From assembly GCA_012840245.1 (NCBI GenBank), contig DULR01000057.1, positions 1 through 39,964 of the forward strand: a stretch of DNA of 39,964 bases, written 5' to 3'. Position 1 is the stretch's first letter, and the number at the start of each line of letters is the position of its first letter. This DNA is from Clostridiaceae bacterium. GTDB taxonomy: Bacteria > Bacillota > Clostridia > DSM-8532. Positions 17,948-27,224 of this stretch are shown here, in pieces. The translations under genes and the position numbers were made by a program. The notes beneath the pieces are model-generated. The model saw nothing but the letters and a program-made list of their open reading frames with translations. It did not search any database and was not told where the DNA came from.

Positions 17948-20293
17948 GTGATAAGATTGGAAAAAAAGAATTTATGCACATCTCACGGTATAAATGACTG
18001 GAAAGTCGTTGAAGAATGCTTCAGTCCTGAGACCAGCTACAGGAATGAGACCCTCTTTTCCCTCGGCAACGGATATCTCGGATTCAGAGGGAATCTGGAA
18101 GAGGGTTCCGATGGTACAGGCCTTGAAGGGACATACATAAACGGTTTTTACGAGACAGAAACCATCAAATACGGTGAAATAGCATACGGCTTTCCTGAAA
18201 AAAGCCAAACCATGCTGAACATCGCAAATTCAAAAAGGATCCGCATTTTTGTGGAAGATGAGGAATTCAGTTTGCTTAAGGGCAATCTGACTGCATACAG
18301 CAGGGCTTTGAACATGAGGGAGGGATTGCTGAAACGAACTCTTGTCTGGACATCACCCAAGGGTCGAACCATAGAGCTCGATTTTGAGCGGATCGTACAT
18401 CTTGGACGGAAACATCTTGCAATGATACGCATCAGACTGACACCTGTCGAAGCTGATTATAAGATCCAGGTCATTTCAACCATTGACGGCAATGTTACCA
18501 ATCTCACTGTTGAAAATGACCCGAGAGTTGGTTCAGGTTTGCAGGGAAAAGCCCTTGTCACCGAAAACCTTGAAGCAAACGGCACATTCGGCCTTATAAG
18601 ACAGAAAACAAAAAACTCAAAGCAAACCGTAGTATGCTGCGTGGAACATGTACTGGAGACCGACTGCAGGCATGTATGCAAAAGCTTTACCGGTGATTCC
18701 ACTGCAAATACTGTATATGAGATAGAAAGCAATGCCGGAAACACAGTCACCCTGACTAAATTCATAGTCTATTCCACTTCTCATGATTTCTGCGAATCAT
18801 TGCTGGAACAGGAAAGCAAAAGGATACTCAGCTCTGCCCTGAAACTGGGTTACGATATGCTGAAACAGGAACACACCGATATTCTGGAGGATTTCTGGAA
18901 AAGATCAGATATCCTCATCATCGGCGATCCTTTGCTTCAGCAGGGCATTCGGTTCAATCTGTTCCACCTTCTGCAATCAGCAGGTACCGACGGCAGAACG
19001 AGCCTTGCCGCCAAAGGACTTACCGGAGAAGGCTATGAGGGCCATTATTTCTGGGATACTGAAGTATTTGCGATGCCATTTTTCGTCTATACCAATCCGG
19101 AAATCAGCCGCAAGCTTCTGGAATACAGGTACAGCATACTGGACAAGGCCCGCCATGAGGCGCGGCTCCTTTCCCATCAGAAAGGTGTCAAATTCCCCTG
19201 GCGCACTATCGCAGGTGAAGAGTGCTCAGCCTATTTCCCTGCCGGGACAGCGCAGTACCATATCAACGCTGATATTGCATATATGGTCAACAAGTATGTC
19301 GAAGCTACCGGAGATTACGATTTTCTTGCAAAATACGGGGCTGAGATCCTGTTCGAAACAGCCAGATTCTGGGCCGATCTTGGCGCTTACATCGAAAACA
19401 AGGGCAATAAATTCTGCATCAACTGCGTCACCGGCCCTGACGAATATACGGCCATAGTTGACAACAATTGCTATACCAACCTTATGGCAAGGGAAAATCT
19501 CTATAATGCAGTAAAGGCTGTCAGGTGGATGAAAACGAACCTTCCTGAAGAGTATGCCAGACTGGCCCACAGATTAAATCTTGAGGAAAACGAGGTCATC
19601 GAATGGAAACGGGCTGCCGACAACATGTACATCCCTTATGATGAAGAAACACATATTTATCCCCAGGATGACAGCTTCCTGGACAAACCGGTATGGGATT
19701 TCGCCAATACGCCTGCAGAAAACTATCCCCTGCTTCTCCACTATCATCCGCTGGTTATATACAGACACCAGGTCTGCAAGCAGGCCGATCTGGTCCTTGC
19801 CCTTTTCCTTCTTGGTGATCTGTTCTCTGAGGAGGAGAAAAAGAAAAACTATGATTTCTATGAACCCTTGACGACCCATGATTCTTCCCTGTCCACCTGC
19901 ATTTTCTCCATCATGGCCAGTGAAATCGGGTACAGGCAAAAAGCCTTTGATTATTTTATGGAAACAGCCCGTATGGATCTGGATGATTACAAGGGAAATA
20001 CAAAAAACGGCGTACATATCGCAAATATGGGCGGAACCTGGATGTGTATCGTGAACGGTTTTGCCGGAATGAGGACATACGACGGCACACTGAGCTTCAG
20101 ACCAAGCCTGCCCGATCAATGGCAGGGATATGAATTTAACCTTTCCTTCAGGGGGCGGCTGATCAAAGTTACGGTAAATCGTTATGCCACCGCCTACCAG
20201 CTAATTGAAGGAGATGATATCTGCATCATGCATTATAATGAGAAAATCATGCTGAAGAGAGCTGTGCCAGAGGTAAGGAAAAACATAGGATAA
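17948..20293 (+). CDS. GH65 disaccharide phosphorylase
   Basis: A 781-residue glycoside hydrolase family 65 enzyme. The N-terminal beta-sandwich starts with the family motif LFSLGNGYLGFRGN. The catalytic barrel has GEGYEGHYFWDTEVF, the general acid Glu499 in VTGPDEYTAIVDNN, and AGTAQYHINADI. Known chemistry: phosphate attacks an alpha-glucoside with inversion, giving beta-glucose 1-phosphate. Substrates in the family include maltose, trehalose, kojibiose, nigerose and glucosyl-rhamnose; I cannot tell which applies. No signal peptide, so it acts in the cytoplasm after import. Start is GTG at 17948 behind AAAGGA; a TTG at 17957 behind AAAGGTG is possible. No beta-phosphoglucomutase gene is nearby. 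Confidence 0.9.
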   Translation: MIRLEKKNLCTSHGINDWKVVEECFSPETSYRNETLFSLGNGYLGFRGNLEEGSDGTGLEGTYINGFYETETIKYGEIAYGFPEKSQTMLNIANSKRIRIFVEDEEFSLLKGNLTAYSRALNMREGLLKRTLVWTSPKGRTIELDFERIVHLGRKHLAMIRIRLTPVEADYKIQVISTIDGNVTNLTVENDPRVGSGLQGKALVTENLEANGTFGLIRQKTKNSKQTVVCCVEHVLETDCRHVCKSFTGDSTANTVYEIESNAGNTVTLTKFIVYSTSHDFCESLLEQESKRILSSALKLGYDMLKQEHTDILEDFWKRSDILIIGDPLLQQGIRFNLFHLLQSAGTDGRTSLAAKGLTGEGYEGHYFWDTEVFAMPFFVYTNPEISRKLLEYRYSILDKARHEARLLSHQKGVKFPWRTIAGEECSAYFPAGTAQYHINADIAYMVNKYVEATGDYDFLAKYGAEILFETARFWADLGAYIENKGNKFCINCVTGPDEYTAIVDNNCYTNLMARENLYNAVKAVRWMKTNLPEEYARLAHRLNLEENEVIEWKRAADNMYIPYDEETHIYPQDDSFLDKPVWDFANTPAENYPLLLHYHPLVIYRHQVCKQADLVLALFLLGDLFSEEEKKKNYDFYEPLTTHDSSLSTCIFSIMASEIGYRQKAFDYFMETARMDLDDYKGNTKNGVHIANMGGTWMCIVNGFAGMRTYDGTLSFRPSLPDQWQGYEFNLSFRGRLIKVTVNRYATAYQLIEGDDICIMHYNEKIMLKRAVPEVRKNIG

Positions 20294-20300
20294 TAAAATG

Positions 20301-20327
20301 AGGACCTTCCTGAATCGGGAAGGTCCT
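20301..20327. terminator. Bidirectional terminator between GH65 and tuf
   Basis: AGGACCTTCC (20301-20310) pairs perfectly with GGAAGGTCCT (20318-20327). It is flanked by TAATAAAA on the left and TTTATTA on the right, so it serves both convergent genes. Confidence 0.85.
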
Positions 20328-20351
20328 TTATTATGTCAGTGACATCAAATC

Positions 20352-21557
20352 TTATTCGATGACATCAACAACAGCACCTGAACCAACGGTTCTGCCGCCT
20401 TCACGGATAGCGAGTCTGAGACCCTTCTCCATAGCGATAGGAGTAATGAGCTCGATCTCCATGGTTACGTGGTCGCCAGGCATGCACATTTCAACGCCTT
20501 CAGGAAGCTTGATAACGCCGGTAACGTCGGTGGTTCTGAAATAGAACTGCGGTCTGTAACCGGAGAAGAAAGGCTTGGAACGGCCGCCTTCAGAAGCGGT
20601 CAGAACGTAAACCTGAGCGGTGAATTTTGTATGAGGAGTGATTGAACCGGGTTTTGCAAGAACCTGTCCTCTTTCGATCTCATTTCTCTGAACACCGCGG
20701 AGCAGAGCACCGATGTTGTCGCCTGCAACAGCCTGATCAAGGATCTTGCGGAACATTTCAACACCGGTAACAACTGTCTTTCTGGACTCATCAGCCAAAC
20801 CTACGATCTCAACTTCGTCGCCTACTTTTATTGTTCCTCTTTCTACTCTACCTGTAGCAACGGTACCACGACCGGTGATGGTGAATACGTCCTCAACAGG
20901 CATAAGGAAAGGAAGATCTGTAGGACGAGCAGGTGTAGGAATATATTCGTCAACAGCCTTCATAAGTTCATGGATGCAAGCATATTCAGGAGCGCTGGGA
21001 TCCTTGGAATCGCATTCGAGAGCTACCAAAGCCGAACCTCTGATGAAAGGAGTGTCATCTCCGGGGAACTCATACTGGTTCAGGAGATCTCTCAATTCCA
21101 TTTCTACAAGCTCGATAAGCTCATCATCGTCAACCATATCGCACTTGTTAAGGAATACTACGATGCTGGGAACGCCAACCTGACGGGAAAGAAGAATGTG
21201 CTCGCGGGTCTGAGGCATCGGACCGTCAGCAGCCGAAACAACGAGGATAGCACCGTCCATCTGAGCTGCACCGGTGATCATGTTCTTAACATAGTCAGCA
21301 TGGCCTGGGCAGTCAACGTGAGCATAGTGACGATTAGCTGTCTCATACTCAACGTGAGCGGTGTTGATGGTTATACCTCTTTCTTTTTCCTCTGGAGCAG
21401 AGTCGATCTGATCATACTCCTTAACCTGAATGTTAGGATTGCCTAAAGCAAGCACTTTGGTAATAGCAGCGGTAAGAGTTGTCTTACCATGGTCAACGTG
21501 ACCGATTGTACCGATGTTTACGTGGGGCTTTGTACGTTCAAATTTAGCCTTTGCCAT
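20352..21557 (-). CDS. tuf: Translation elongation factor Tu
   Basis: A 401-residue GTPase that delivers aminoacyl-tRNA to the ribosome. It shows [14 protein letters not shown] (P-loop), [12 protein letters not shown] (switch I), [12 protein letters not shown] (G3), NKCDMV (G4) and GSAL (G5), then domains II and III ending in [16 protein letters not shown] lies 9 bases before the ATG. It is the last gene of the str operon and also has a plausible promoter of its own upstream. No S10-operon gene follows: a terminator and the convergent GH65 gene do. Confidence 0.99.
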   Translation of the reverse strand: MAKAKFERTKPHVNIGTIGHVDHGKTTLTAAITKVLALGNPNIQVKEYDQIDSAPEEKERGITINTAHVEYETANRHYAHVDCPGHADYVKNMITGAAQMDGAILVVSAADGPMPQTREHILLSRQVGVPSIVVFLNKCDMVDDDELIELVEMELRDLLNQYEFPGDDTPFIRGSALVALECDSKDPSAPEYACIHELMKAVDEYIPTPARPTDLPFLMPVEDVFTITGRGTVATGRVERGTIKVGDEVEIVGLADESRKTVVTGVEMFRKILDQAVAGDNIGALLRGVQRNEIERGQVLAKPGSITPHTKFTAQVYVLTASEGGRSKPFFSGYRPQFYFRTTDVTGVIKLPEGVEMCMPGDHVTMEIELITPIAMEKGLRLAIREGGRTVGSGAVVDVIE

Positions 21558-21598
21558 TTGGAATTAACCTCCTTCATTTGAATCACTGATGATTCAAA

Positions 21599-21627
21599 AT
21601 TATATAATTATTAATTATTTAAATCAA
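21599..21627 (-). promoter_or_regulatory. Possible internal promoter of tuf
   Basis: On the minus strand TTGATT (21622-21627) and TATAAT (21599-21604) are 17 bases apart, in an AT-rich stretch between fusA and tuf. A small perfect hairpin, TGAATCA with TGATTCA (21579-21596), lies at the expected start of that transcript. Confidence 0.55.
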
Positions 21628-21669
21628 TAGTATCAAAGATTTGACAAGTTTGGCCAATGCCTGACTTGT

Positions 21670-23751
21670 CTATGCATTTGGTTTTTTGCCTTCTTCGATC
21701 TGATCCTGTACGCTCTTCGGAACCTGGGCATAATGTGACGGCTGCATGGTGTATACAGCGCGGCCCTGTGTCCTTGAACGAAGATCTGTGGCATATCCGA
21801 ACATTTCGGACAGAGGCACGAAAGCATGGATATTTTGTGCGCCTGATATTGCATCCATTCCCTCGATCCTTCCGCGACGGGAGTTCAGGTCTCCTATGAC
21901 ATCGCCCATGTATTCGTCAGGCGTTGTAACGTCAACCTTCATAATAGGCTCGAGGAGCACAGGATCGGCCTTTTTCATGGCTTCCTTGAAGGCCATCGAA
22001 CCGGCCACCTTGAATGCCATTTCCGACGAATCAACTTCATGGTATGACCCGTCGATCAGTGTTACCCTGACGTCTATGACCTGATAACCAGCAATTACGC
22101 CGCTGTTCATGGCATCACGGATTCCGCTGTCGATCGCCGGAATGTACTCCTTCGGAATGACGCCGCCCACGATTTTGTTGACGAATTCATATCCTTTGCC
22201 GGGTTCAAGAGGCTCGATCTCGATAACGCAGTGACCGTACTGACCCTTACCGCCCGACTGGCGTACAAACTTGCCTTCTGCCTTGACAGCCTTGCGTATG
22301 GTTTCCTTGTAAGATACCTGAGGTTTGCCTACATTGGCTTCCACCTTGAATTCCCTCAGCAAACGGTCAACGATGATCTCAAGATGCAGCTCTCCCATAC
22401 CGGCTATAATGGTCTGACCTGTTTCCTGATCGGTATAGACCCTGAATGTGGGGTCTTCCTCGGCCAGTTTTTGCAGAGCCAGTCCCATTTTTTCCTGTCC
22501 GGCTTTTGTCTTGGGCTCAATGGCTATATTGATGACCGGATCCGGGAATTCCATGGATTCCAGTATGATCGGATCGGCTTCTTCGCACAGGGTATCACCT
22601 GTAGTTGTGAACTTCAGTCCTACAGCGGCAGCGATGTCTCCTGCATAGACCATTTCGATATCCTTGCGGTCATTGGAGTGCATCTGCAGGATACGTCCGA
22701 TCCTCTCACGCTTGTTCTTGGTCGAGTTAAGGACATAAGATCCTGAGCTCAGCGTTCCCGAATAAACACGGAAGTACGTGAGCTTCCCGATGTATGGATC
22801 GGACATAATCTTGAATGCGAGCGCCGAAAACGGTGCATCATCCGAGGTAGGTCTGGAATCAGGTTCCCCTGTATCCATTTTTACGCCGGTCACATCAGGT
22901 ATATCCAGCGGTGACGGCATATAGTCCACAACACAGTCAAGCAGCTTTTGAACGCCCTTGTTCCTGTATGAAGAACCACAGGCCACTGGAATGATCTTGT
23001 TGGTTATGGTAGCTTGCCTGATTCCGGCTTTGAGCTCGTCCTCAGTAAGCTCTTCTCCGTCAAGGTACTTTGTTAAGAGTTCCTCATCAAGCTCGGCGAT
23101 GGCCTCAACCATCTTGAATCTGTATTCTTCGGCCAGTTCCTTCATGTTGTCGGGAATCTCGGCTTCATCGATCTGCTTTCCGAGGTCGTCTCTGTAAAAA
23201 TATGCTTTGTTTTTGACAAGGTCGATTATACCTTCAAAATGATCTTCCTTGCCTATTGGAAGCTGAATGGGAACCGCATTTGCGTGCAGCCTGTCCTTCA
23301 TCATCTGGACGCATTTGAAAAAATCAGCTCCCATGATATCCATTTTGTTGACATATGCAATACGGGGTACACCGTATTTGTCAGCTTGTCTCCAAACAGT
23401 TTCGGTCTGGGGCTCAACACCGCCTTTTGCACAAAAAAGTGTAACCGAACCGTCAAGTACGCGAAGGGAACGCTCGACTTCAACGGTAAAGTCAACATGC
23501 CCGGGCGTATCTATGATATTGATCCGGCAGTCCTTCCACTGGGCGGTGGTAGCAGCAGAAGTAATGGTAATACCTCTTTCCTGCTCCTGCTCCATCCAGT
23601 CCATCGTAGCTGAACCTTCGTGAGTTTCGCCCAATTTATGGGTACGACCGGTGTAGAACAAAATTCTTTCGGTGGTGGTGGTTTTACCTGCGTCGATGTG
23701 TGCCATAATACCGATGTTGCGTGTTTTCTCCAAGCTGAATTCTCTGGGCAT
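21670..23751 (-). CDS. fusA: Translation elongation factor G
   Basis: A 693-residue translocase GTPase of full length. It has [15 protein letters not shown] (P-loop), [10 protein letters not shown] (switch I), [17 protein letters not shown] (G3) and [10 protein letters not shown] (G4), then domains II-V ending near [20 protein letters not shown] lies 6 bases before the ATG. It is in the usual place between rpsG and tuf. The GTPase motifs show no disruption. Confidence 0.99.
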   Translation of the reverse strand: MPREFSLEKTRNIGIMAHIDAGKTTTTERILFYTGRTHKLGETHEGSATMDWMEQEQERGITITSAATTAQWKDCRINIIDTPGHVDFTVEVERSLRVLDGSVTLFCAKGGVEPQTETVWRQADKYGVPRIAYVNKMDIMGADFFKCVQMMKDRLHANAVPIQLPIGKEDHFEGIIDLVKNKAYFYRDDLGKQIDEAEIPDNMKELAEEYRFKMVEAIAELDEELLTKYLDGEELTEDELKAGIRQATITNKIIPVACGSSYRNKGVQKLLDCVVDYMPSPLDIPDVTGVKMDTGEPDSRPTSDDAPFSALAFKIMSDPYIGKLTYFRVYSGTLSSGSYVLNSTKNKRERIGRILQMHSNDRKDIEMVYAGDIAAAVGLKFTTTGDTLCEEADPIILESMEFPDPVINIAIEPKTKAGQEKMGLALQKLAEEDPTFRVYTDQETGQTIIAGMGELHLEIIVDRLLREFKVEANVGKPQVSYKETIRKAVKAEGKFVRQSGGKGQYGHCVIEIEPLEPGKGYEFVNKIVGGVIPKEYIPAIDSGIRDAMNSGVIAGYQVIDVRVTLIDGSYHEVDSSEMAFKVAGSMAFKEAMKKADPVLLEPIMKVDVTTPDEYMGDVIGDLNSRRGRIEGMDAISGAQNIHAFVPLSEMFGYATDLRSRTQGRAVYTMQPSHYAQVPKSVQDQIEEGKKPNA

Positions 23752-23799
23752 CGATACCCTCCTTCCGATGTATTGGTGCGATGTTTACTGCGATAGTTA

Positions 23800-24270
23800 T
23801 TACCACCTGTAATGAGCAAATGCCTTGTTGGCTTCTGCCATCTTGTGCGTGTCTTCCTTTTTCTTGACGGCCGCTCCAAGATTGTTTGTCGCATCCAGAA
23901 TTTCTGCGGCAAGCCTTTCCTTCATGGTGCGTTCGCTTCTCTTTCTGGCAAAGCCTACAAGCCAGCGCAACCCAAGAGCCTGCCTTCTTTCAGGCCTTAC
24001 TTCCATAGGAACCTGATAAGTTGCGCCGCCGACCCTTCTTGCCTTGACTTCAAGGACGGGCATAATGTTATTCATTGCTTCTTCAAATACTTCAAGGGGA
24101 TTTTTACCTGTCTTCTCCTTGATTATATCGAAGGCACCGTAACATATTTTCTGGGCAATACCCTTTTTGCCATCCAGCATGATAGTGTTGATAAGCTTAG
24201 AAACTCTCTTATCATTGTAAATAGGATCGGCTAAAACGTCTCTTTTAGGCGTGTGTCCTTTTCTTGGCAC
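23800..24270 (-). CDS. rpsG: 30S ribosomal protein S7
   Basis: 156 residues, the standard length. The N-terminus [20 protein letters not shown] and the central [17 protein letters not shown]-like block are typical. S7 nucleates assembly of the 3' domain of 16S rRNA. The start codon is GTG with GGAGG 8 bases upstream. The 170-base gap before it, after rpsL, holds two small hairpins: CGGGT with ACCCG at 24299-24312, and CCCGA with TCGGG at 24330-24344. In other bacteria S7 regulates the str operon by binding between rpsL and rpsG; these hairpins could be such a site, but that is inference. Confidence 0.98.
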   Translation of the reverse strand: MPRKGHTPKRDVLADPIYNDKRVSKLINTIMLDGKKGIAQKICYGAFDIIKEKTGKNPLEVFEEAMNNIMPVLEVKARRVGGATYQVPMEVRPERRQALGLRWLVGFARKRSERTMKERLAAEILDATNNLGAAVKKKEDTHKMAEANKAFAHYRW

Positions 24271-24440
24271 TTCTCTTCCCTCCTTTTCATGATAACTGCG
24301 GGTAAAAACCCGGTATCACAGGTACTCGGCCCGACTTGTTCGGGTTCGTCAGTGCAAAACGTCAGAAATCTATATGATAACAACGTTCTACACGTTGATT
24401 CGTCCTGTTCAGTTTTCAAGCAGATTTTTATAAAATCCTG

Positions 24441-24854
24441 CTATTTCTTTGCGCGTTTAGCGCCATACTTCGACCGGCCTTGTTTGCGGTTAGCTACACC
24501 TGCTGTATCCAGTGTTCCGCGAATGATGTGATATCTGACACCAGGCAGATCCTTAACACGTCCGCCTCTTATCAGAACAACACTGTGTTCCTGCAGATTG
24601 TGTCCTATACCGGGGATATACGCGGTCACTTCAATACCGTTCGTCAAGCGTACCCTCGCAACCTTACGAAGAGCTGAGTTAGGTTTCTTGGGAGTAACAG
24701 TTTTGACAACCGTACATACGCCTCTCTTTTGGGGAGAGCTCAGATCAATGGGTCTTTTCTTCAGGGTATTCAGACCAAATTGCAGAGCCGGCGCAGTGGA
24801 TTTGTAAAGAACCTTTTTTCTGCTCTTCCTGACCAACTGGTTAAAGGTTGGCAT
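24441..24854 (-). CDS. rpsL: 30S ribosomal protein S12
   Basis: 137 residues. The start [13 protein letters not shown], the conserved [17 protein letters not shown] loop (site of streptomycin-resistance changes and of the aspartate modified by RimO in some bacteria), and [12 protein letters not shown] are diagnostic. The lysine at PKKPNS is the common sensitive-type residue. The ATG at 24854 has GGAGG about 10 bases upstream. A strong hairpin at 24912-24939 lies in the leader between the L7Ae-like gene and this one. Confidence 0.99.
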   Translation of the reverse strand: MPTFNQLVRKSRKKVLYKSTAPALQFGLNTLKKRPIDLSSPQKRGVCTVVKTVTPKKPNSALRKVARVRLTNGIEVTAYIPGIGHNLQEHSVVLIRGGRVKDLPGVRYHIIRGTLDTAGVANRKQGRSKYGAKRAKK

Positions 24855-24911
24855 TCTCAACTTCACCTCCTTGATCAAAATCATTATAGATATCGTATTC
24901 ATACGTGCTAA

Positions 24912-24939
24912 ACGCATACATACGCAACGTATTATGCGT
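24912..24939 (-). promoter_or_regulatory. Intercistronic hairpin upstream of rpsL
   Basis: ACGCATA (24912-24918) pairs with TATGCGT (24933-24939); inside it ATACG (24920-24924) pairs with CGTAT (24928-24932) around a 3-base loop, leaving one bulged base. A further CGTAT/ATACG pair lies nearer rpsL at about 24895-24905. No U-run follows, so it is not a terminator. It may be a processing or regulatory site. Confidence 0.5.
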
Positions 24940-24964
24940 CAACGCAAAAATACGTTTATCCCGC

Positions 24965-25210
24965 TCAATCATTCAAAATTCCGGCCACGGCAGCCCCTAC
25001 ATCAATACCGGCTGCCTTTCCAAGCTGTTTCATAGTGTCAACCAAATGGATACTGATTCCCTTGCTTTCACAAAGCTGCTTTATAGGTCCCGCAACTCTC
25101 TGATCTGCATCAGAAGCTATAAAAACCATTGCAAGCCTTCCCTGTTCGGCTGCTTTTTTGGTTTGTTTGGCACCTATAACCTTCTCTTTAGTTTTCAGCA
25201 ATTCAATCAC
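24965..25210 (-). CDS. L7Ae-like ribosomal protein (YbxF family)
   Basis: 81 residues of the L7Ae/L30e/S12e/Gadd45 family, which bind kink-turn RNA. Visible features are the N-terminal helix with VIGAKQTKKAAEQGRL, the strand LAMVFIASDAD, and a C-terminal IHLVDTMKQLGKAAGIDVGAAV that forms the RNA-binding loop and last helix. Start is GTG behind GGAGG at a 7-base spacing. In Firmicutes this gene normally sits between rpoC and rpsL; here it is the first gene of the operon, behind its own promoter. Confidence 0.93.
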   Translation of the reverse strand: MIELLKTKEKVIGAKQTKKAAEQGRLAMVFIASDADQRVAGPIKQLCESKGISIHLVDTMKQLGKAAGIDVGAAVAGILND

Positions 25211-25287
25211 AATAATTCCTCCGGAATATGCCTAATAAATTGCAACACTATAAAACCATGCAAACCGCCATGTTTGCACGCTAAATT

Positions 25288-25317
25288 ATTGTATCACCGA
25301 CTATTAAAAATTGTCAA
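25288..25317 (-). promoter_or_regulatory. Promoter of the str operon
   Basis: On the minus strand a perfect TTGACA (25312-25317) and TACAAT (25288-25293) are 18 bases apart, about 80 bases upstream of the L7Ae-like start codon. This is the best consensus promoter in the window, as expected for ribosomal genes. Confidence 0.85.
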
Positions 25318-25424
25318 GCAAACTTTTTTGTGTCTCCGGTGCCGGGAAGCAGCCCACCCTAAGTGTTGTACAAAGCACAGCACTAAGGGCTGGAATCCGT
25401 AAATCGATGCCCGTTCCAGTAATA

Positions 25425-25477
25425 AAGGGAACATCCCATGAACCGGCTGATTTGCATTTCATATGGAATGTTCCCTT
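25425..25477. terminator. Hairpin between the str promoter and the surface-protein remnant
   Basis: AAGGGAACAT (25425-25434) pairs perfectly with ATGTTCCCTT (25468-25477). A second, imperfect hairpin lies at about 25351-25396. The T-runs are short. It probably ended the gene whose remnant lies at 25515-25613. Confidence 0.5.
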
Positions 25478-25514
25478 AAGTTTATTTTATATGATCCATT
25501 TGATCAACAGTATT

Positions 25515-25613
25515 TTATTCCTTTTCTTTTTTGCCTTTTTTCCTCAATGATATTCCTGCTGTTATGAAGGCAAAGCCTGCGCCTATCACGAGTTCCATGG
25601 GAACTCCGCCGGT
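25515..25613 (-). pseudogene. C-terminal remnant of a sortase-type surface protein, or a 27-residue membrane peptide
   Basis: Minus-strand codons read TGGVPMELVIGAGFAFITAG, then ISLRKKGKKEKE and a stop. That is the order of a cell-wall sorting signal: TG motif, hydrophobic span, basic tail. The codon just before TGG is a TAG stop, preceded by CTG GGA where an LPxTG motif would be expected, and the upstream frame is not open. The alternative is a 27-residue membrane peptide from the ATG at 25598, which has GGAG 5 bases upstream. No sortase gene is nearby. I favour a gene remnant. Confidence 0.4.
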
Positions 25614-25685
25614 CTATCCCAGTTGGTGTCAGCAAAATCGTCAAATTATATATTATACAATTATTATATAGAAATCAAGAAAAAT

Positions 25686-25721
25686 AAAGACAGGGGAAAC
25701 CGCGATATGTCCCCTGTCTTT
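25686..25721 (-). terminator. Terminator of the GH94-phosphohexomutase operon
   Basis: A perfect 12-bp stem (25686-25697 with 25710-25721) and a 12-base loop lie just past the mutase stop codon. On the minus strand it is followed by TTTATTTTTCTTG. Confidence 0.88.
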
Positions 25722-25733
25722 GATAACAACACA

Positions 25734-27149
25734 TCAATTCACTCCGAGGAAGTTTTTCATTATTTCTACCACTTTGTCGGCTTCTTCCTGTGTACTCATT
25801 TCCGAGAATATCCTCAAAAGCGGCTCGGTCCCTGAGAAACGGGCCGTGATCCAACCACCGTTCTTGAAGTATATCTTAAGACCATCCATATAGCTTACTT
25901 TTTCGATCTCATATTTATATTCGGGGATACTCTTATCCTCAAACAGTTTTTTGACCAGCCGGGGCTTGTCGCTGCTGCTGAATCTGAAGTCGCTTTCATT
26001 TGTATAGAACTGCCCGAACTGGCCATGTATTTCATCGAGCATCTCGCCCAGACTCTTTCCTGTCACGCTTATAAGCTCTATAAGCAGGCTTGCAGCGAAT
26101 ATGCCATCCTTGCCCCTTATGTGTCCCCTTATGGTAAGACCGCCGCTGCTCTCGCCACCTATCAGGGCATTCTTCTCCTCCATCTTAGAACTTATATGCT
26201 TGAACCCTACAGGAACCTCATAGCATTCCTCACCAAAGCTTCGGGCGATTTTGTCCAGAAGATGGGTGGTGGCCAGATTGCGCACTACTCCGCCCTTCCA
26301 GCCCTTGTATTTTACCAGGTAATAGTATAACAAGGCCATGATTTCATTGGGATGAATGAATCTGCCATTGTTGTCGATGATGCCAAGACGGTCGGCATCT
26401 CCATCTGTTCCTATGCCGAGGTCATACTTCTTTTCCATGACCATGTCACGCAGTCTGTGGAGGGTATGGGAGCTTGGTGAAGGAAGTCGTCCGCCGAAGA
26501 GGGTATCGTGGCGGTCGTTGATAGTATCCACTTCACAGCGTGCAGTTATAAGGATGGTGGACAATGAGGTTTTTGACACACCGAACATGGGATCGAGAAG
26601 TATCCTGAGCTTCCGGTTTTTTATAGCTTCCACGTCTATCATGGAAAGTATCGTATCAATATACTCATTGAAAGGATCGATGGGTTTTATGATCCCTTCT
26701 CCGACACCCTGTTCAAAATCCTTTACATTTATATTGCTCTCATTGACAGAAGCGATCTTTTCCTCGATCAATCCTGTCACTGCTTCGGTGGCGTCTCTTC
26801 CGCCTTCTGTAAAAATTTTGATGCCGTTGTATTCGGCCGGGTTATGGCTTGCGGTAACTGCTGCCCCATAGCATGTCTCCATGCGCTTTACAGTAAACAT
26901 CACCATGGGAGTGGGCGCTACCTTACCTATAAAGTAAACAGGTATGTCATTCCCTGCAAGAACTTCTGCCATCCAGCGGGCGGCCTTGTCTGACAGGAAT
27001 CTTCTGTCGTAGCCTATAACGAATCCTCTTTCTGTGCAGTTCTGGGATTTCATTAATTCGACCACCGCCTGGGTCAGGATCTGAACATTGGCTTTTGTGA
27101 AGTCTTCGCCGATAAGCGCTCTCCACCCGCCTGTACCAAACTTGATCAT
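25734..27149 (-). CDS. Phosphohexomutase (phosphoglucomutase/phosphomannomutase family)
   Basis: A 471-residue alpha-D-phosphohexomutase. Four family sites are visible: phosphoserine Ser101 in TASHNPAEYNG, metal-binding GTDGDADRLG, sugar-specificity GGESSGG, and phosphate-binding RFSGTEPLLRI. I chose the ATG at 27149 because AAGGGGA lies 7-10 bases upstream and the protein then starts MIKFGTGGWRALIGED. It lies 75 bases downstream of the GH94 gene on the same strand and shares its terminator. Its likely job is to turn the sugar 1-phosphate released by the phosphorylase into the 6-phosphate. GlcNAc phosphate is a reasonable guess from the neighbour; glucose phosphate is also possible. Confidence 0.9.
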   Translation of the reverse strand: MIKFGTGGWRALIGEDFTKANVQILTQAVVELMKSQNCTERGFVIGYDRRFLSDKAARWMAEVLAGNDIPVYFIGKVAPTPMVMFTVKRMETCYGAAVTASHNPAEYNGIKIFTEGGRDATEAVTGLIEEKIASVNESNINVKDFEQGVGEGIIKPIDPFNEYIDTILSMIDVEAIKNRKLRILLDPMFGVSKTSLSTILITARCEVDTINDRHDTLFGGRLPSPSSHTLHRLRDMVMEKKYDLGIGTDGDADRLGIIDNNGRFIHPNEIMALLYYYLVKYKGWKGGVVRNLATTHLLDKIARSFGEECYEVPVGFKHISSKMEEKNALIGGESSGGLTIRGHIRGKDGIFAASLLIELISVTGKSLGEMLDEIHGQFGQFYTNESDFRFSSSDKPRLVKKLFEDKSIPEYKYEIEKVSYMDGLKIYFKNGGWITARFSGTEPLLRIFSEMSTQEEADKVVEIMKNFLGVN

Positions 27150-27224
27150 CAGGATTTCCCCTTCCGCCTTAAATATGCCTTTCTTTACGAAAGGCACAAC
27201 TTATAAAATAATTTATCATACTTG

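Noticed and set aside
11079-20293. Missing ABC ATPase read as a defective transporter
   Set aside because: Sugar transporters of this subfamily in Firmicutes commonly borrow an ATPase encoded elsewhere, so absence is not evidence of decay.
23511-23912. A 133-codon minus-strand frame spanning the rpsG-fusA junction
   Set aside because: It is out of frame with, and overlaps, two certain genes.
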